Shown: in pieces, positions 1 to 5,478 of the stretch | Layout: every line of letters starts with the position of its first letter | Numbering within the stretch: position 1 is the first letter of the stretch | Assembly (NCBI GenBank): GCA_040882645.1 | Contig: JBBEAX010000030.1 | Coordinates: forward strand, 1-5,733 | Length of the DNA: 5,733 bases | Direction of reading: 5' to 3' | Origin: JAUYIV01 sp040882645 | GTDB taxonomy: Bacteria; Actinomycetota; Acidimicrobiia; Spongiisociales; UBA11373 | Notes under the pieces: generated by a model | The model's input: only the letters and a program-made list of their open reading frames with translations | Told to the model about the DNA's origin: nothing | Database searches by the model: none | Translations under genes and position numbers: made by a program

Positions 1-19
1 AGTTCGGCTTCGCCGAACT
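1..19. repeat. 8-bp perfect inverted repeat (hairpin) at the window edge
   Basis: Positions 1-8 (AGTTCGGC) are the exact reverse complement of 12-19, around a 3-base TTC centre, giving a compact hairpin. It lies 76 bp beyond the stop codon of the DUF2235 gene. It could be the terminator of that gene or of a gene outside the window, but the flanking bases that would show a T-tract are cut off. The structure is seen directly; the function is unknown. Confidence 0.5.
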
Positions 20-57
20 CCATCGCCGTGGCCGTCCCGTTGACGGCTCTTCGGCCG

Positions 58-85
58 GGTCCCCCCCCAGCCGACCGCGGGGGCC
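58..85 (-). terminator. possible weak terminator after the DUF2235 gene
   Basis: A run of eight C (61-68) preceded by GGT faces GGGGGCC at 79-85. On the minus strand this can fold into an imperfect GC stem about 10 bp after the hydrolase stop codon. The pairing is imperfect and no T-tract follows, so this is only a candidate. The hairpin at 1-19 is the alternative. Confidence 0.25.
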
Positions 86-94
86 GTGACGGGT

Positions 95-1162
95 CTACCC
101 GTGCGGCCAGGGCTCCACGGGATTGGTGTCGAGGATCCCCTTCGTTGCGTACCGCTTCGCCGCCTTCGGGTCGACGGCAATGCGCAGCCTTACGCTCTCG
201 TGGACGGTGGCCCCCGGCGGCTCGGCGGTCCGGCGCGAGATGCCGGTGAGCACCCAGAACCACCCCATGCGATGAACCTCACCGTGGGCGTGGTCGCCGG
301 GCAGGGTTAGATAAGGCTCGAGGGCGTCGTCGTCGACGTCGAGGCCGGCGGCGCGAGCCGCCGAGCCGATCCACCCCAGAGTGATGTCGGCCAGGTCATG
401 CTCGGGTTCGAATGTGCCGCCCACGTCAGAGTGGACACCGGCGAACCAGACCTCCCGCATATCGCGGTTCGGCTTCGCGGCCTCGTCCTCGGAGATGCGG
501 TACGACTTGTACTGCCCGCGCCATTCGTCGAGACCGCAGGCGTGCCGGGTAGTGCGGACGCTCTTCAGCAGCCGGGTGTAGGGCAGCTGGATACGGCGAC
601 GGAACCATCCGACCGACTTCACCGTGTCCCAGGACCCGAGGAACTCGACCGGGTAGCCCCACTGATTGAAGTCGGCGCGGCAGAACTGCTGGTTCCAGGC
701 CTTGACATGATCCCATTCGATGTCCTTGCCGTGCGGCTTCCAGAAGAGCTTGAGCGCGTAGGGGACAAGGTTCTCCTGGTCGGGCGGGAGAAGGCCGATC
801 ACCCGCAGCATTCCGGCCACCGCCCGCACCGTGTATGCGCCGCGGCTGAAACCGAACAGGAAGATGCGATCCCCCGGCTCCCAGTGCCGCATGATGAAGG
901 TGTACGCCTCCACCACGTTGCGTTTGATCCCGTACCCGAAGGCGAGCCCGAGGAGGCGGGTCCAGGTGCGACCGATCCAGGTGAGCGCCTGCGGGGCCGC
1001 CTCCGTGCCGACGCCCGGGTCGTAGAACCGCACCTGCTCCGGTGTCTCCCTGGTCATCGCGTGCAGGCGGAGGACGTTCGTGTTGCCCTTTGCCTTCAGT
1101 TGGTTGCCGGTTCCGTCGCTGAATACGACGAGATTTCTGCCGATGACCCACCTCCGAGCCAT
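95..1162 (-). CDS. DUF2235 / Tle1-like alpha/beta-hydrolase domain protein
   Basis: A 355-residue protein matching the DUF2235 family (T6SS Tle1-like phospholipase catalytic domain). Visible landmarks in order are the N-terminal beta-strand motif VVFSDGTGN (12-20), the nucleophile elbow GFSRGAY (104-110, presumed catalytic Ser106), SWDTV (177-181) and WFAGVHSDVGG (239-249), whose His244 and Asp246 are candidate active-site residues. There is no signal peptide or membrane segment, so it is probably cytoplasmic. Family members include type VI secretion phospholipase effectors and many uncharacterised stand-alone hydrolases; no secretion genes are nearby, so the substrate is unknown and an effector role is not supported. 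The ATG at 1162 is the only ATG, GTG or TTG between the in-frame upstream TAG (about 60 bp away) and the conserved FSDGTGN. It has no clear ribosome binding site; a GGAGG occurs only within codons 3-4. The next gene, DUF2157-like, is divergent. Confidence 0.88.
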   Translation of the reverse strand: MARRWVIGRNLVVFSDGTGNQLKAKGNTNVLRLHAMTRETPEQVRFYDPGVGTEAAPQALTWIGRTWTRLLGLAFGYGIKRNVVEAYTFIMRHWEPGDRIFLFGFSRGAYTVRAVAGMLRVIGLLPPDQENLVPYALKLFWKPHGKDIEWDHVKAWNQQFCRADFNQWGYPVEFLGSWDTVKSVGWFRRRIQLPYTRLLKSVRTTRHACGLDEWRGQYKSYRISEDEAAKPNRDMREVWFAGVHSDVGGTFEPEHDLADITLGWIGSAARAAGLDVDDDALEPYLTLPGDHAHGEVHRMGWFWVLTGISRRTAEPPGATVHESVRLRIAVDPKAAKRYATKGILDTNPVEPWPHG

Positions 1163-1186
1163 GATGCGAGCCCGAAGGAAAGGGTA

Positions 1187-1220
1187 GGCGGCGGGGGGCG
1201 ACAGCGCCCCGAGCGCCGCC
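1187..1220. repeat. GC-rich two-segment hairpin in the divergent spacer
   Basis: GGCGGC (1187-1192) pairs with GCCGCC (1215-1220) and GGGGCG (1195-1200) pairs with CGCCCC (1205-1210), around an ACAG loop and an asymmetric internal loop (GG versus GAGC). It ends 24 bp upstream of the DUF2235 start codon, so it may lie in that gene's 5' leader or act as a divergent-region element. Twelve GC pairs would make it very stable as RNA. No regulator is identified. Confidence 0.45.
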
Positions 1221-1233
1221 TAGACGGTGAGAG

Positions 1234-1253
1234 GGACGGTTCGCGTTCCGTCC
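1234..1253. repeat. 6-bp inverted repeat, possible operator
   Basis: GGACGG (1234-1239) and CCGTCC (1248-1253) are exact reverse complements separated by 8 bases, in the middle of the spacer between the divergent hydrolase and DUF2157-like genes. The location suits an operator, but a 6-bp repeat is easily found by chance in GC-rich DNA. Confidence 0.25.
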
Positions 1254-1287
1254 GCGATCAGCGAGTTGTCGTGCCAACGCCGTGAGG

Positions 1288-1317
1288 TTCTGTCGGACCA
1301 GCGCACCCCGATAGGCT
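1288..1317 (+). promoter_or_regulatory. weak promoter candidate for the DUF2157-like gene
   Basis: TAGGCT at 1312-1317 fits the actinobacterial -10 pattern TANNNT. TTCTGT at 1288-1293 is a poor -35 match at 18-bp spacing. Transcription would start near 1324, leaving a leader of about 19 bases that contains the AGGGGAG ribosome binding site. This is a motif judgement only. Confidence 0.25.
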
Positions 1318-1332
1318 GTGCCTGCACCTACC

Positions 1333-1339
1333 AGGGGAG
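1333..1339 (+). promoter_or_regulatory. ribosome binding site of the DUF2157-like gene
   Basis: AGGGGAG ends 3 bases before the ATG at 1343. It is purine-rich and resembles a Shine-Dalgarno sequence, and supports that ATG as the start, although the spacing is short. Confidence 0.55.
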
Positions 1340-1342
1340 ATC

Positions 1343-2395
1343 ATGACTGACAGGGACCGCTGGGTCGACCGGGGGGTCATCTCTTTCGAACAGGCGGAGC
1401 GCCTTCAAGGCGATGCGCCTCCGGACAAGCCGGGTGGGCCGAGGACCGCCGAAATGCTCGGCTACATCGGAGCCATCGCCCTCTTCATCGCCACCTTCGC
1501 GGCAATCGTCAAGGTGATGTTGCCCGACGACCCGACGTTCGCGCTCCTCACCGGCGACTTCGACAACCTGCAGGGCGGTGGGGTCGCCCTGCTCGGCGCC
1601 GCGATCGTGTTCGGTACCGGATACCGATTCGCCGACCGGACCGGCGCCGTCCGCCGCAGCTCGGGATTCCTGATGCTTCTGGGTTGGTCGCTGGCAACGG
1701 TGGCGACGGGACTGCTCTTGCTCGACCTGGACATCGGCGACTTCACCCCGCTCGTGGTGGTGATCCCTTCGGCGGTCGTGGCCCTGATCGGATACGGCCG
1801 GCTGCGATCGGTGCCAACGTTGCTTGCGCTGTTCGCGGTGGCCACGAGGCTCCTCTCGGCGATCCTCGTGCTCATCCAGGTGGAGGAACCCACCGAGGTG
1901 AGCGATCTCGTGCTGACGGCGGCACTCGGGGCACCGCCCGACCTCGGCAGTTGGATCTCGTTCCTGGCGAGTGTCGGCCTCGGGCTGACATGGGTCTGGC
2001 TGGCCCGCACCGGCGGAGTAGGACCGCGGAATGCAGCCTTCTTCATCGGCGCGGTGTACGCGATGCTGTTCTCGATCGCGCTGTTCTCGACGGCGGACGG
2101 GTGGCTCGTCCTCTCGCTGGGTCTCGTCCTCGCGTACCTCTGGGGTGCGCGGCAGTGGGGTACCTCGGTGTTGGCCGCGGTCGGATCAGTCGGGGTCATC
2201 GTGGTGATATTCCAGTTGATGACGCTCGTTCACGACGGAATCGGCACCAACGAGGTGCTGCTCTGGTTCGGAGTGGCCGGCGCAGCGACGACCGGAGCGT
2301 TCTGGATGCTGAATGGCAAGGGTGCCTCGGGGTCGCCGGCGATGCCGGCTGCTGCTCCGACTCCGGCCCCGGCCAGTCAGGCGGGGGGCGAGTAG
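1343..2395 (+). CDS. DUF2157-like polytopic membrane protein
   Basis: A 350-residue integral membrane protein of unknown function. The soluble N-terminus (about 1-36) carries a WVDRGVISFEQAERL segment (7-21), typical of the start of DUF2157 proteins (a Trp followed by a GLIS-EQA-like helix). About ten hydrophobic segments follow, near 38-60, 78-95, 108-128, 135-152, 158-178, 204-221, 230-250, 253-270, 274-295 and 304-323. The last 25 residues are a soluble, low-complexity Ala/Pro/Gly tail. There are no catalytic motifs and no signal peptide distinct from the first membrane segment. It appears monocistronic: the DUF2235 gene diverges from it, and it ends at a terminator shared with the convergent htpX. 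The family assignment rests on the N-terminal pattern plus the membrane layout, so it is fair rather than certain; membrane localisation is firm. Confidence 0.85.
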   Translation: MTDRDRWVDRGVISFEQAERLQGDAPPDKPGGPRTAEMLGYIGAIALFIATFAAIVKVMLPDDPTFALLTGDFDNLQGGGVALLGAAIVFGTGYRFADRTGAVRRSSGFLMLLGWSLATVATGLLLLDLDIGDFTPLVVVIPSAVVALIGYGRLRSVPTLLALFAVATRLLSAILVLIQVEEPTEVSDLVLTAALGAPPDLGSWISFLASVGLGLTWVWLARTGGVGPRNAAFFIGAVYAMLFSIALFSTADGWLVLSLGLVLAYLWGARQWGTSVLAAVGSVGVIVVIFQLMTLVHDGIGTNEVLLWFGVAGAATTGAFWMLNGKGASGSPAMPAAAPTPAPASQAGGE

Positions 2396-2421
2396 CGGCG
2401 AGGAGTGAACCGTGGACTTAG

Positions 2422-2453
2422 AAGAGAGGGCCGGACTCACCCGGCCCTCTCTT
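2422..2453. terminator. terminator hairpin between convergent genes
   Basis: A perfect 13-bp stem (2422-2434 with 2441-2453; core GAGAGGGCCGG) has a 6-base ACTCAC loop. The right arm ends in TCTCTTT, giving a short pyrimidine tail on the plus strand. It sits 26 bp after the DUF2157-like stop and 19 bp beyond the htpX stop on the other strand. Its symmetry allows termination in both directions, with the better T-tract for the plus strand. Confidence 0.85.
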
Positions 2454-2472
2454 TCGTATCGCTCTAGCTCGG

Positions 2473-3348
2473 TTAGCGAATGATTCCGCTCTGGGCCATG
2501 TCGGTCAGTCGCCTGACCCGCTCCGGAATCGGCGGGTGGGTGGAGAACATCCGGGAGATTCCGCCCATGCCACCCGAGCCGCCCCGGCCGAACGCCTTGA
2601 GAGGGTCGGCGATGAACAGCTGTGCGGTGGAAGGGTTCACCTGCATCGGGATCCGGGCCGTGCCCGCCTCGAGCTTCTCCAATGCCCGGGCGAGGTTGAG
2701 CGGAGACCCCGTGATCTCGGCCCCGCTCCTGTCGGCCTGATACTCGCGCGACCGGCTGATCGCCATCTGGATGACCATTGCGGCGAGCGGTGCCAGGATC
2801 AACGACAGGATCATGATCACGCCGGAAAGGGGGTCGTTGCGGCGCCGGTCGCCTCCGGTCCAGAAGGCGATCCGCACCAGGAACGACAGGGCGACCGCGA
2901 CGGTCGCCGCGATCGTCGAGATAAGGATGTCGCGGTTCTTGACGTGCGACAGCTCATGAGCCAGCACGCCTTCGAGCTCGGAGTGGTCCATCAGGGTCAA
3001 GATCCCGGAGGTGACGGCGACCGCGGCGTTCTTCGGGTTACGTCCCGTGGCGAATGCATTGGGTTGCGGCGAGTCGATCAGATAGATCTTTGGCATCGGC
3101 ATGTTCTCGCGCTGAGCCAGCGAACGCACGATCGAATAGACGTTGGGGAGATCCTTCTCCTCGACCGGCTTGGCCTTCGCCGAGGCGAGGGCGATCTTGT
3201 GCGAGAAGAAGTACATGCCGAAGTTGATGAGCCCGGCGATCACCAGGGCCGTGATCGCGCCGCTGGTACCCCCTAGCAGCTGACCGACCAGGACGAAGAG
3301 AGCCCCGAGCCCCGCCATGAGAACCAGGGTCTTGAAGTTGTTACGCAT
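2473..3348 (-). CDS. htpX: HtpX-family membrane zinc metalloprotease (M48B)
   Basis: A 291-residue protein of normal HtpX length. HtpX is a membrane-bound zinc endopeptidase that takes part in quality control of misfolded membrane proteins. Two N-terminal membrane segments (about 8-25 and 28-48) are followed by the conserved PQPNAFATGRNP block (94-105), the zinc-binding HELSH (131-135, catalytic Glu132), two further hydrophobic segments (about 143-163 and 174-196), SREYQAD (200-206) supplying the third zinc ligand Glu202, and FSTHPPIPERV (268-278). All active-site residues are present. A short Gly-rich stretch (254-263) precedes the FSTHPP block. The ATG at 3348 lacks a Shine-Dalgarno sequence but has a TAATCT box 9 bases upstream, suggesting leaderless expression. 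The gene is flanked by terminators on both sides and is probably monocistronic. Confidence 0.96.
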   Translation of the reverse strand: MRNNFKTLVLMAGLGALFVLVGQLLGGTSGAITALVIAGLINFGMYFFSHKIALASAKAKPVEEKDLPNVYSIVRSLAQRENMPMPKIYLIDSPQPNAFATGRNPKNAAVAVTSGILTLMDHSELEGVLAHELSHVKNRDILISTIAATVAVALSFLVRIAFWTGGDRRRNDPLSGVIMILSLILAPLAAMVIQMAISRSREYQADRSGAEITGSPLNLARALEKLEAGTARIPMQVNPSTAQLFIADPLKAFGRGGSGGMGGISRMFSTHPPIPERVRRLTDMAQSGIIR

Positions 3349-3357
3349 GACTGGGTC

Positions 3358-3387
3358 AGATTAGTGAGAGGCGTGTATTCCGGGACA
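3358..3387 (-). promoter_or_regulatory. probable leaderless promoter of htpX
   Basis: On the minus strand TAATCT (3363 down to 3358) is a good -10 box, 9 bases from the htpX ATG. Transcription should therefore start within about 1-3 bases of the start codon, giving a leaderless mRNA; this agrees with the missing ribosome binding site. The -35 region (around 3382-3387, TGTCCC) is a poor match. Leaderless genes are common in actinobacteria; the start point here is inferred. Confidence 0.5.
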
Positions 3388-3400
3388 TTCCCCTGACGCG

Positions 3401-3431
3401 AAGGAGGGGCGCCGGGTTGGCGCCCCTCCTT
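3401..3431 (-). terminator. terminator of the secreted serine protease gene
   Basis: A perfect 13-bp stem (AAGGAGGGGCGCC at 3401-3413 with its complement at 3419-3431) around a 5-base loop lies 25 bp past the protease stop codon on the minus strand. It ends in TT without a real T-tract, as is common for GC-rich actinobacterial terminators. It lies directly upstream of the htpX promoter, so it would also insulate htpX from read-through. Confidence 0.8.
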
Positions 3432-3455
3432 GACTGTTCGTTCCAGCCGTGCGGA

Positions 3456-4241
3456 TCAGGTATTCGCCGCGATCCACGCCTGAATGTCGGCGTGATCCAC
3501 GCGAAACGCGAAGCCGCTGCCTGCACACTCAAGGTTCAGGACGAATGAGTTGACTGCAACGATCGCTCCTTCGTGGAGCACTGGACCGCCACTGTCACCG
3601 AAGCACAAGGCGCCCCCTGTTCCGGGCGCGGCCGTCACCTGGACGTTGGCACCATCATTGTTGGCGCTGTTCAGGTTGATGAGTCGAACTTCTCCGCGGT
3701 AGCGCTGCTGGAGGAATACATCCAGATGCCCTTGTCCATTCGTCGCCTGGACTCCATACCCTGCAATCTGGAACCTGGTGTTCTTCGTACCTCGAGCAGT
3801 TGCGAGCTCCGTCAACGTGTCAACATCCGCCAACTCCACTGGAGTCATCGCCGCGAACGTCCCCGCAGGGAAGTTCACAACCCCAATATCAGACGTGTCC
3901 GGGAAAGTGGCGAAGTCGTCGTAGTCGGGGTGTGTAGCCCAGTCTGAAGCGGCCACAGCACCACTCGCGAAGAACGGGATCGGGGTCTGCAGGAAGTTCA
4001 CCCAGATCGCCACCGAGTCGACTGTGCAGTGCCCCGCCGTGAGAACGCTGTCGGCATCGATCAGCGTACCCGAGCAGACGTAGAAGAACCCATCGGTCTT
4101 CAGCATGGCGAGCATACCTACTGACGGATACATCTCCGGAGATGTATCCGGCTCGCCGTACTTGACCGCAAACGCCGGAATCGCCAAAGCGAAGACGGTC
4201 ACCATTGCCACCATGGAAACAAAGAGGCGCTTCCTCTTCAC
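3456..4241 (-). CDS. secreted chymotrypsin-fold (S1 family) serine protease
   Basis: A 261-residue preprotein. The signal peptide has a KRKR n-region (2-5), a hydrophobic core (about 6-20) and likely cleavage after PAFA (25). The catalytic triad is visible: His71 in LTAGHC, Asp118 in SDIGVV and Ser217 in CFGDSGGPV. The pairs Cys56/Cys72 and Cys213/Cys239 match the conserved 42-58 and 191-220 disulfides. The residue at chymotrypsin position 189, six before the Ser, is Ala211 rather than Asp, so trypsin-like cleavage after Lys or Arg is not expected. No Arg/Lys-IVGG activation site is seen; the mature N-terminus may be created by signal peptidase alone. The GTG at 4241 is chosen because it keeps the basic n-region and has AGGAGGA four bases upstream. 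Hand-counted GC in sampled 60-base blocks is about 52-62%, below the neighbours. The substrate is unknown. Confidence 0.93.
   Translation of the reverse strand: MKRKRLFVSMVAMVTVFALAIPAFAVKYGEPDTSPEMYPSVGMLAMLKTDGFFYVCSGTLIDADSVLTAGHCTVDSVAIWVNFLQTPIPFFASGAVAASDWATHPDYDDFATFPDTSDIGVVNFPAGTFAAMTPVELADVDTLTELATARGTKNTRFQIAGYGVQATNGQGHLDVFLQQRYRGEVRLINLNSANNDGANVQVTAAPGTGGALCFGDSGGPVLHEGAIVAVNSFVLNLECAGSGFAFRVDHADIQAWIAANT
4125..4150. repeat. perfect 26-bp palindrome inside the protease gene
   Basis: The half-site CGGATACATCTCC (4125-4137) is followed directly by its exact reverse complement (4138-4150), with no spacer. It encodes the residues PDTSPEMYP just after the signal peptide. A perfect palindrome of this length is very unlikely by chance in a window this size. 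It could bind a dimeric protein or fold as a cruciform or RNA hairpin; nothing in the sequence says which. Confidence 0.9.
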
Positions 4242-4279
4242 ATGTCCTCCTGACGGTCAGAGGGTCCATCTTCGGCCAT
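4238..4279 (-). CDS. possible 13-codon leader ORF coupled to the protease start
   Basis: An ATG at 4279 opens a short frame encoding MAEDGPSDRQEDM. Its TGA (4240-4238) overlaps the GTG start of the protease as GTGA, the arrangement seen in translationally coupled genes. GAGGG lies 2 bases before the ATG, too close to be a good ribosome binding site. The protease's own AGGAGGA lies within this frame. The peptide has no recognisable family, and a frame this short could be accidental. Confidence 0.3.
   Translation of the reverse strand: MAEDGPSDRQEDM
4245..4251 (-). promoter_or_regulatory. strong Shine-Dalgarno for the protease GTG start
   Basis: The minus strand reads AGGAGGA then CAT then GTG. 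This nearly ideal anti-16S match decides the GTG at 4241 as the start. The ATG two bases upstream of it is out of frame and immediately followed by a stop. Confidence 0.75.
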
Positions 4280-4286
4280 GACCCTC
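4260..4286 (-). repeat. imperfect hairpin in the protease leader
   Basis: On the minus strand GAGGGTCAT pairs with ATGGACCCTC with one bulged base (7 uninterrupted outer pairs). The hairpin contains the leader ORF ATG and ends 8 bases before the protease Shine-Dalgarno. If transcribed it could affect initiation; alternatively it could be an operator in DNA. The structure is seen; the role is inferred. Confidence 0.4.
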
Positions 4287-4294
4287 AGTTGTCG

Positions 4295-4310
4295 CGACGG
4301 TCACCCGTCG
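4295..4310 (-). terminator. weak terminator candidate after the MidA-like gene
   Basis: CGACGG and CCGTCG form a 6-bp stem with a 4-base loop, about 95 bp past the methyltransferase stop codon. No T-tract follows. Nothing better is seen in the 163-bp spacer (4242-4404), so read-through from the methyltransferase gene into the protease gene cannot be excluded. No clear promoter for the protease is seen there either. Confidence 0.25.
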
Positions 4311-4404
4311 TGGCCGCTTACCAGGCTACGCGACACGTGAGCACTATGTGGTTTCAGATTTCGCGCTCTACCGCCACGAGCCCGAAGAGGTCGAGTCATG
4401 AGTC

Positions 4405-5457
4405 TCAAACCGTCGCCACCAGCACCCGGAAATCGCCGAGACCCCTCGGATGGAGCAGGGCTTCTGCTCCGGTGATCTGGCTGCGCAGGGTCAACCGCTC
4501 CATGGTTTGGCCCGCGCGGGCGGCATCCAGCTCGGCTTCCCGCAGCCCACGCAGGGTGTCGCGCAGGCCCCAGCGAGTCAGGAAGTCGTCTTGCCGCTCG
4601 ACGGTGACCGTGGCTCCGGCGGATTCGGCCGCCGCCGCCAGCGAGGTGAAGTTCACGTCCATGGTGATATCGGTCTCACCGGGGGTGAGTAACGGATCCG
4701 GGCCCAAATGATGTGACCGGTATGTCCTCACCGTGCCCTGGGCTCGTCGGTGGCTCAACCCGTCCGCGGTCTCGCCGTAATCGACCACCACCACCGAACC
4801 GGCGTCGAACCGCCCCAATGCGGTCGCGATCCACTCGCCGGCGGCGATTTGCACCTCCACCAGGTCACCCTCGGCCACGGGTCCGGCGAACGCGTCGGCC
4901 CAGGCAGCCACCTCGAGGCGCGCCGGTACCTCCCTCGTGACCAGACCGGCGTCCTCGACATCGACGACTTGCTCGGTCCAGCCCGTTCCCCGCCGCCCCG
5001 CCACCGCCGCGGGCAAGTTGTCGATCAACTCGTTGGCGATGATCACGGCCGCTCCGGCTCGAGGGACCTGGGCCAGGTCGGCAACGACGGCGGCCGCCGG
5101 TACCGAGCCTCTGAGGCGGTCGGTGGCAGCAGCAGCCACCTCCACGGCAAACACGGCCGCCGGCGCCTCGGGCAACTCCTCGAGCAGGGCGCGGAGCAGA
5201 GAACCCGAACCCGCCCCGGCCTCGATCAGGGTGAGCGGCCCGACCCGCTCGATTTCGGACGCCACGAAGCGGGCGAGGGTGCCTCCGAAAAGGGGACTCA
5301 CCTCCGGGCTCGTGAGAAAGTCGCCTTCCTCGGAGGACCGCAGGGTCGTCGACGCGGCGAAGTAACCGCCGTCGGGGTCGTAGAGGGCAAGCGTCATGAA
5401 GTGGTCGAACGGCAGCGGTCCGTGGGCGGCGATCTCGGATCGGATGCGGTCCAGCAC
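4405..5457 (-). CDS. MidA/NDUFAF7-family SAM-dependent methyltransferase
   Basis: A 350-residue class I methyltransferase of the DUF185 (Methyltransf_28) family, close to the usual length. Hallmarks in order are GPLPFDHFMTLALYDPDGGYF (13-33), GDFLTSPEVSPLFG (45-58), SAM-binding motif I EAGAGSGSL (79-87), the acidic strand end VEV (105-107), IIANELIDNLP (139-149), VVDYGE (224-229), GTVRTYRSHH (241-250) and PGETDITMDVNF (259-270). The mitochondrial homologue NDUFAF7/MidA methylates an arginine of a complex I subunit during assembly; the bacterial substrate is not established, so transferring that role is inference. The start is a GTG with no good ribosome binding site. No alternative start exists, because the in-frame murI stop lies 21 bp upstream. 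The close spacing suggests co-transcription and possible translational coupling with murI. Confidence 0.93.
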   Translation of the reverse strand: MLDRIRSEIAAHGPLPFDHFMTLALYDPDGGYFAASTTLRSSEEGDFLTSPEVSPLFGGTLARFVASEIERVGPLTLIEAGAGSGSLLRALLEELPEAPAAVFAVEVAAAATDRLRGSVPAAAVVADLAQVPRAGAAVIIANELIDNLPAAVAGRRGTGWTEQVVDVEDAGLVTREVPARLEVAAWADAFAGPVAEGDLVEVQIAAGEWIATALGRFDAGSVVVVDYGETADGLSHRRAQGTVRTYRSHHLGPDPLLTPGETDITMDVNFTSLAAAAESAGATVTVERQDDFLTRWGLRDTLRGLREAELDAARAGQTMERLTLRSQITGAEALLHPRGLGDFRVLVATV

Positions 5458-5478
5458 GGGCGCATTGTGCCCGGGCGG

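Noticed and set aside
61..68. Run of eight C as a possible phase-variation tract
   Set aside because: It is outside any supported coding sequence and not positioned in a promoter spacer; it is more simply part of a weak terminator stem or low-complexity DNA.
89..102. ACGGGT-CT-ACCCGT inverted repeat over the DUF2235 stop codon
   Set aside because: Six-base arms are expected by chance in a window this size, and the 2-base gap is too short for an RNA hairpin loop.
1144..1154. GGAGG inside codons 3-4 of the DUF2235 gene, 6 bases before an ATC codon, as a possible true start signal
   Set aside because: ATC is a very rare start codon and no ATG, GTG or TTG follows before the conserved FSDGTGN motif; the ATG at 1162 is simpler.
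398..1285. A 295-codon plus-strand open frame opposite the DUF2235 gene
   Set aside because: It lies antisense to a gene with clear family motifs; its translation shows no recognisable domain and has the Arg/Pro/Gly-rich look of a GC-rich shadow frame.
1684..2421. A 245-codon plus-strand frame overlapping the DUF2157-like gene
   Set aside because: The overlapped gene has a start with a ribosome binding site and a coherent membrane topology; this frame is Arg/Gly-rich with no hydrophobic segments or motifs.
2536..3276. A 246-codon plus-strand frame opposite htpX
   Set aside because: It is antisense to an unmistakable HtpX and has no domain features.
3889..4269. A 126-codon minus-strand frame overlapping the protease start
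   Set aside because: It is in a different frame from the protease, which has a signal peptide and full catalytic triad; no motif is seen in it.
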